Source of the DNA: DAOTUB01 sp034437455
GTDB taxonomy: Bacteria > Chloroflexota > Anaerolineae > B4-G1
NCBI GenBank assembly: GCA_034437455.1
Contig: DAOTUB010000023.1
Coordinates: 1 to 16,733, forward strand
DNA length: 16,733 bases
Direction of reading: 5' to 3'
Numbering within the stretch: the first letter of the stretch is position 1; each line of letters begins with the position of its first letter. The notes beneath the pieces were generated by a model. It was not told where the DNA came from. It worked only from the letters and a program-made list of their open reading frames with translations, and made no database searches. Positions 15,369-16,733 of this stretch are shown piece after piece. Position numbers and translations under genes: made by a program.

Positions 15369-15719
15369 ATGAATCTCATCGAATCACTGAATCGTCAAAT
15401 AGAACCCAATCCAAACATCCCGGAGCTGCATCCGGGCGATACCGTCAAAGTGCATGTGCGCATCATCGAAGGTGAGCGGGAGCGAGTGCAGATTTTCCAG
15501 GGCACCCTCATTAGCCTGCACGGAAGCGGCGCCAATGCCACCTTCACCGTGCGGCGCATTGCTTCTCATGGCATCGGCGTCGAGCGCACTTTCTTGTTAC
15601 ACTCACCGCGCGTCAAGCAGGTAGACGTGGTGCGACGGGCACACGTTCGCCGCGCCAAGCTCTATTACCTGCGAGAGCGCCGAGGTAAGGCGACTCGTCT
15701 GCGGGAAAAACGCGTTTAA
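15369..15719 (+). CDS. rplS: 50S ribosomal protein L19
   Basis: This 116-residue protein has the family's usual length and signature blocks: IPELHPGDTVKVHVRIIEGE, ERVQIFQGTLIS, the TVRRIASHGIGVERTFLLHS core, and VVRRAHVRRAKLYYLRERRGKA. L19 sits at the interface of the 30S and 50S subunits. ATG start at 15369 gives the standard N-terminus (MNLIESLNRQ); the SD is weak (GTGAG 12 nt upstream). It is transcribed alone from the promoter at 15235-15262, away from the glycan locus. Its common partners trmD, rimM and rpsP are not in the window. Confidence 0.97.
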   Translation: MNLIESLNRQIEPNPNIPELHPGDTVKVHVRIIEGERERVQIFQGTLISLHGSGANATFTVRRIASHGIGVERTFLLHSPRVKQVDVVRRAHVRRAKLYYLRERRGKATRLREKRV

Positions 15720-15755
15720 CGACTTGGTTTATCCCTCAAACGTATCTTCTCAATA

Positions 15756-15845
15756 GGGTGTATTTCATTTCGGTTGGAGGTAGTCGCGGTTTCCATACCG
15801 CGCGCTATAGAAAGCGCGGCTACTCAACCCATTTGAAACACACCC
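15756..15845. mobile_element. Inner 90-bp MITE with 9-bp target site duplication
   Basis: The element starts GGGTGTATTTCATTT and ends with the inverted form of GGGTGTGTTTCAAAT (12 of 15 matching). Its arms continue to pair through TAGTCGCGGTTTC and GAAAGCGCGGCTA, so almost the whole element can fold into one hairpin. It is bordered directly on both sides by TTCTCAATA (15747-15755 and 15846-15854), a perfect 9-bp direct repeat. The left copy of that duplication is part of the outer element's terminal repeat. Confidence 0.8.
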
Positions 15846-15877
15846 TTCTCAATATTCTGGGGAGAGTGGCAAATGTA

Positions 15878-15898
15878 GGTCGGATAGCAAATCCGACC
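15878..15898. repeat. Short palindrome inside the outer MITE
   Basis: GGTCGGAT, five-base spacer, ATCCGACC is a perfect 8-bp inverted repeat. Its CGGAT...ATCCG core resembles the palindrome inserted twice in P1 (CGGATT...AATCCG). Confidence 0.7.
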
Positions 15899-15977
15899 AG
15901 GCGGCGGTTAGCGTCGGATTGTCCTGCATCCGCCCGATTTATTGAGAAAATACCCTCAAACTACTCTTTTATAAAAT

Positions 15978-16000
15978 GGGCGTGGGCCATCCCTACGCCC
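15978..16000. repeat. Short palindrome GGGCGTGGG/CCCTACGCCC
   Basis: Stem of 9 pairs with one bulge and a CCAT loop, followed by TTTGTG. It could be a dispersed palindromic repeat; as a terminator for rplS it lies about 260 nt away and has a poor T-run. Confidence 0.45.
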
Positions 16001-16302
16001 TTTGTGTGTATGATCGCGTCGCGTCCCCCTTGATGTCATTCGTTCTCTCTGTTTTCGATTCTCAAGCCCCAGACTATTCCAACCCATGATTGAACCATTC
16101 TGTTGATAGATTGGTACATGTAGGCTGGTGCTTATGACAGAATTTCAGTTTACAATCCATCTATCCAAACGGGTCTTCCCATCGCTAACACCACTGCCTG
16201 CGCTGATCCAGCCGCTCGCCCAACCAACAATTCCCGTCTCATTGTAACCCAGCCCCGCCGGTAAAGGCGCTGTAGTTAGATGGAATGTCAGGAAAAGTTT
16301 TC
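16001..16302 (+). other. Intergenic stretch upstream of the truncated sixth paralogue
   Basis: No gene-like frame or RNA gene is seen. A weak promoter candidate is TTGGTA (16111-16116), 16 nt, TATGAC (16133-16138). This could have served the truncated paralogue downstream. Confidence 0.3.
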
Positions 16303-16626
16303 ATGGTTCTCTTTCCGGTTCAGATCAATTCCCAGCATCCAACGCCTATACTCCGAAGGGGATTACCCGTCGCCTTTTACGTTGTGCTCGCTATTCTCTT
16401 CACGTGGCCGTTGATCGCCAGGCTGGGATCTCATATCCCCGGCATGGATAGCGACGCCTACGTGCATCTTTGGACCTTCGATTGGGTAGATCGGACTATA
16501 GCCAGTGGCAAGTTCACCCTTCACACGAACGATTTGTTTTATCCCGGGGGCGTCTCGCTGCTCAGTCACAACATCGCCTGGTTCAACATCGCTATCTGGC
16601 TATTATTCCAGCAATTCCAATTATGA
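16303..16626 (+). pseudogene. P6: truncated N-terminal piece of a sixth GT-C-like paralogue
   Basis: The frame encodes the N-terminal end of the same family: first helix ending ILFTWPLIARLGS, loop with Asp51 (MDSDAYVHLW), FYPGGVSLLSHNIAWFN, then IAIWLLFQQFQL and TGA. The alignment with P1 to P5 runs up to the LEQLVG-type position, then ends. The other two frames downstream show no family sequence, so this is truncation, not a simple frameshift. Start 16303 is favoured over 16285 because AGGA lies 9-10 nt upstream. It stands on the opposite strand from the main array. It is probably non-functional, at 107 residues against about 840. Confidence 0.8.
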
Positions 16627-16635
16627 CTCAAGGCT

Positions 16636-16662
16636 TTGACCAAACGCATGTGCTGGTATAAT
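16636..16662 (+). promoter_or_regulatory. Strong extended -10 promoter for the gene at 16669
   Basis: TTGACC, 15-nt spacer, TATAAT at 16657-16662 preceded by TGG (extended -10). The expected start point falls at about 16669, the A of the ATG, which implies a leaderless mRNA. The promoter begins only 10 nt after the stop of the truncated paralogue. Confidence 0.65.
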
Positions 16663-16668
16663 AGAAGC

Positions 16669-16733
16669 ATGAAAACAAAAAGCAACGTAGTGGACACGTT
16701 TATTACCCGGCTGAAAGCCCTGGCCGTCCGGTT
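16669..16733 (+). CDS. 5' end of an unidentified gene (runs off the window)
   Basis: Twenty-one codons are visible, starting MKTKSNVVDTFITRLKALAV. They are open to the edge and preceded by a strong promoter. The family cannot be told from so little. Its position at the breakpoint of the truncated paralogue makes a mobile-element gene one possibility (inference). No SD is present, in keeping with a leaderless transcript. Confidence 0.45.
   Translation, partial: MKTKSNVVDTFITRLKALAVR

Larger units (their letters stand above)
15742..15952. mobile_element. Outer MITE-like element (about 211 bp, interrupted by an inner MITE)
   Basis: Terminal inverted repeats TATCTTCTCAATA (left) and TATTGAGAAAATA (right) match at 12 of 13 positions. 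Direct repeats CCCTCAAAC flank it at 15733-15741 and 15953-15961, consistent with a 9-bp target duplication, although the left repeat begins one base after the duplication. Removing the inner element and one copy of its duplication extends the terminal similarity to 15 of 20 positions without gaps. The inside holds the hairpin GGTCGGAT/ATCCGACC at 15878-15898. There is no coding capacity, so it would need a transposase supplied from elsewhere. Confidence 0.65.

Noticed and set aside
15160..15369. N-terminal extension of the flippase-like protein up to 15369
   Set aside because: It would cross the rplS promoter and leader and is not membrane-like; ATG 15159 (or 15177) fits the family.
15742..16000. 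CRISPR-like array from several short palindromes
   Set aside because: The palindromes differ from one another and have no regular spacing; terminal repeats and target duplications explain most of them.
15758..16033. Plus-strand frame of 91 codons across the repeats
   Set aside because: It runs through both MITEs and their palindromes; no coding character beyond an open frame.
16590..16661. Frameshift as the cause of P6 ending
   Set aside because: No other frame downstream of 16620 resembles the next conserved segment of the family (AAYNL and the second helix).

Overview
The window looks like chromosomal DNA from a moderately GC-rich bacterium, most likely a member of the Chloroflexota. That placement is inferred from the style of ribosomal protein L19 and from large membrane glycosyltransferase-like proteins with C-terminal beta-rich modules. 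No search was run, so it is tentative.

Layout. Positions 1-216 hold the 3' end of an unrecognised plus-strand gene, possibly frameshifted. Positions 410-12245 hold five consecutive minus-strand paralogues (here P1 to P5 by coordinate; transcribed P5>P4>P3>P2>P1). They encode polytopic GT-C-like membrane proteins of about 830-850 residues with a conserved C-terminal extracytoplasmic region; P2 has lost that region. Upstream on the same strand are an alkaline-phosphatase/type I phosphodiesterase-superfamily hydrolase (12418-14079) and a flippase-like LPG_synthase_TM/UPF0104 membrane protein (14083-15159). Divergent from them is rplS (15369-15719). Next come nested MITE-like elements (15742-15952), a truncated sixth paralogue on the plus strand (16303-16626), and the start of an unidentified gene behind a strong extended -10 promoter (16669 to the edge).

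How the genes may work together. Genes in the minus-strand block mostly abut or overlap by 1 to 8 nt. The ends of several GT-like genes encode the Shine-Dalgarno sequence of the next gene, so the array behaves as a translationally coupled operon. With a flippase-like protein and a phosphodiesterase-family hydrolase, the simplest reading is a locus that builds or edits a lipid-linked or surface glycan. The substrate cannot be read from the sequence.

The most unusual signals are: (1) the tandem array, with conflicting relationships between N- and C-terminal halves; (2) P2, whose C-terminal domain is deleted while the last 27 codons survive out of frame and still supply the RBS of P1; (3) three frame-preserving insertions in P1 of about 18, 18 and 33 nt made of small palindromes, two of them carrying an identical 19-mer; (4) a MITE with a perfect 9-bp target duplication, nested in the terminal repeat of a second MITE.
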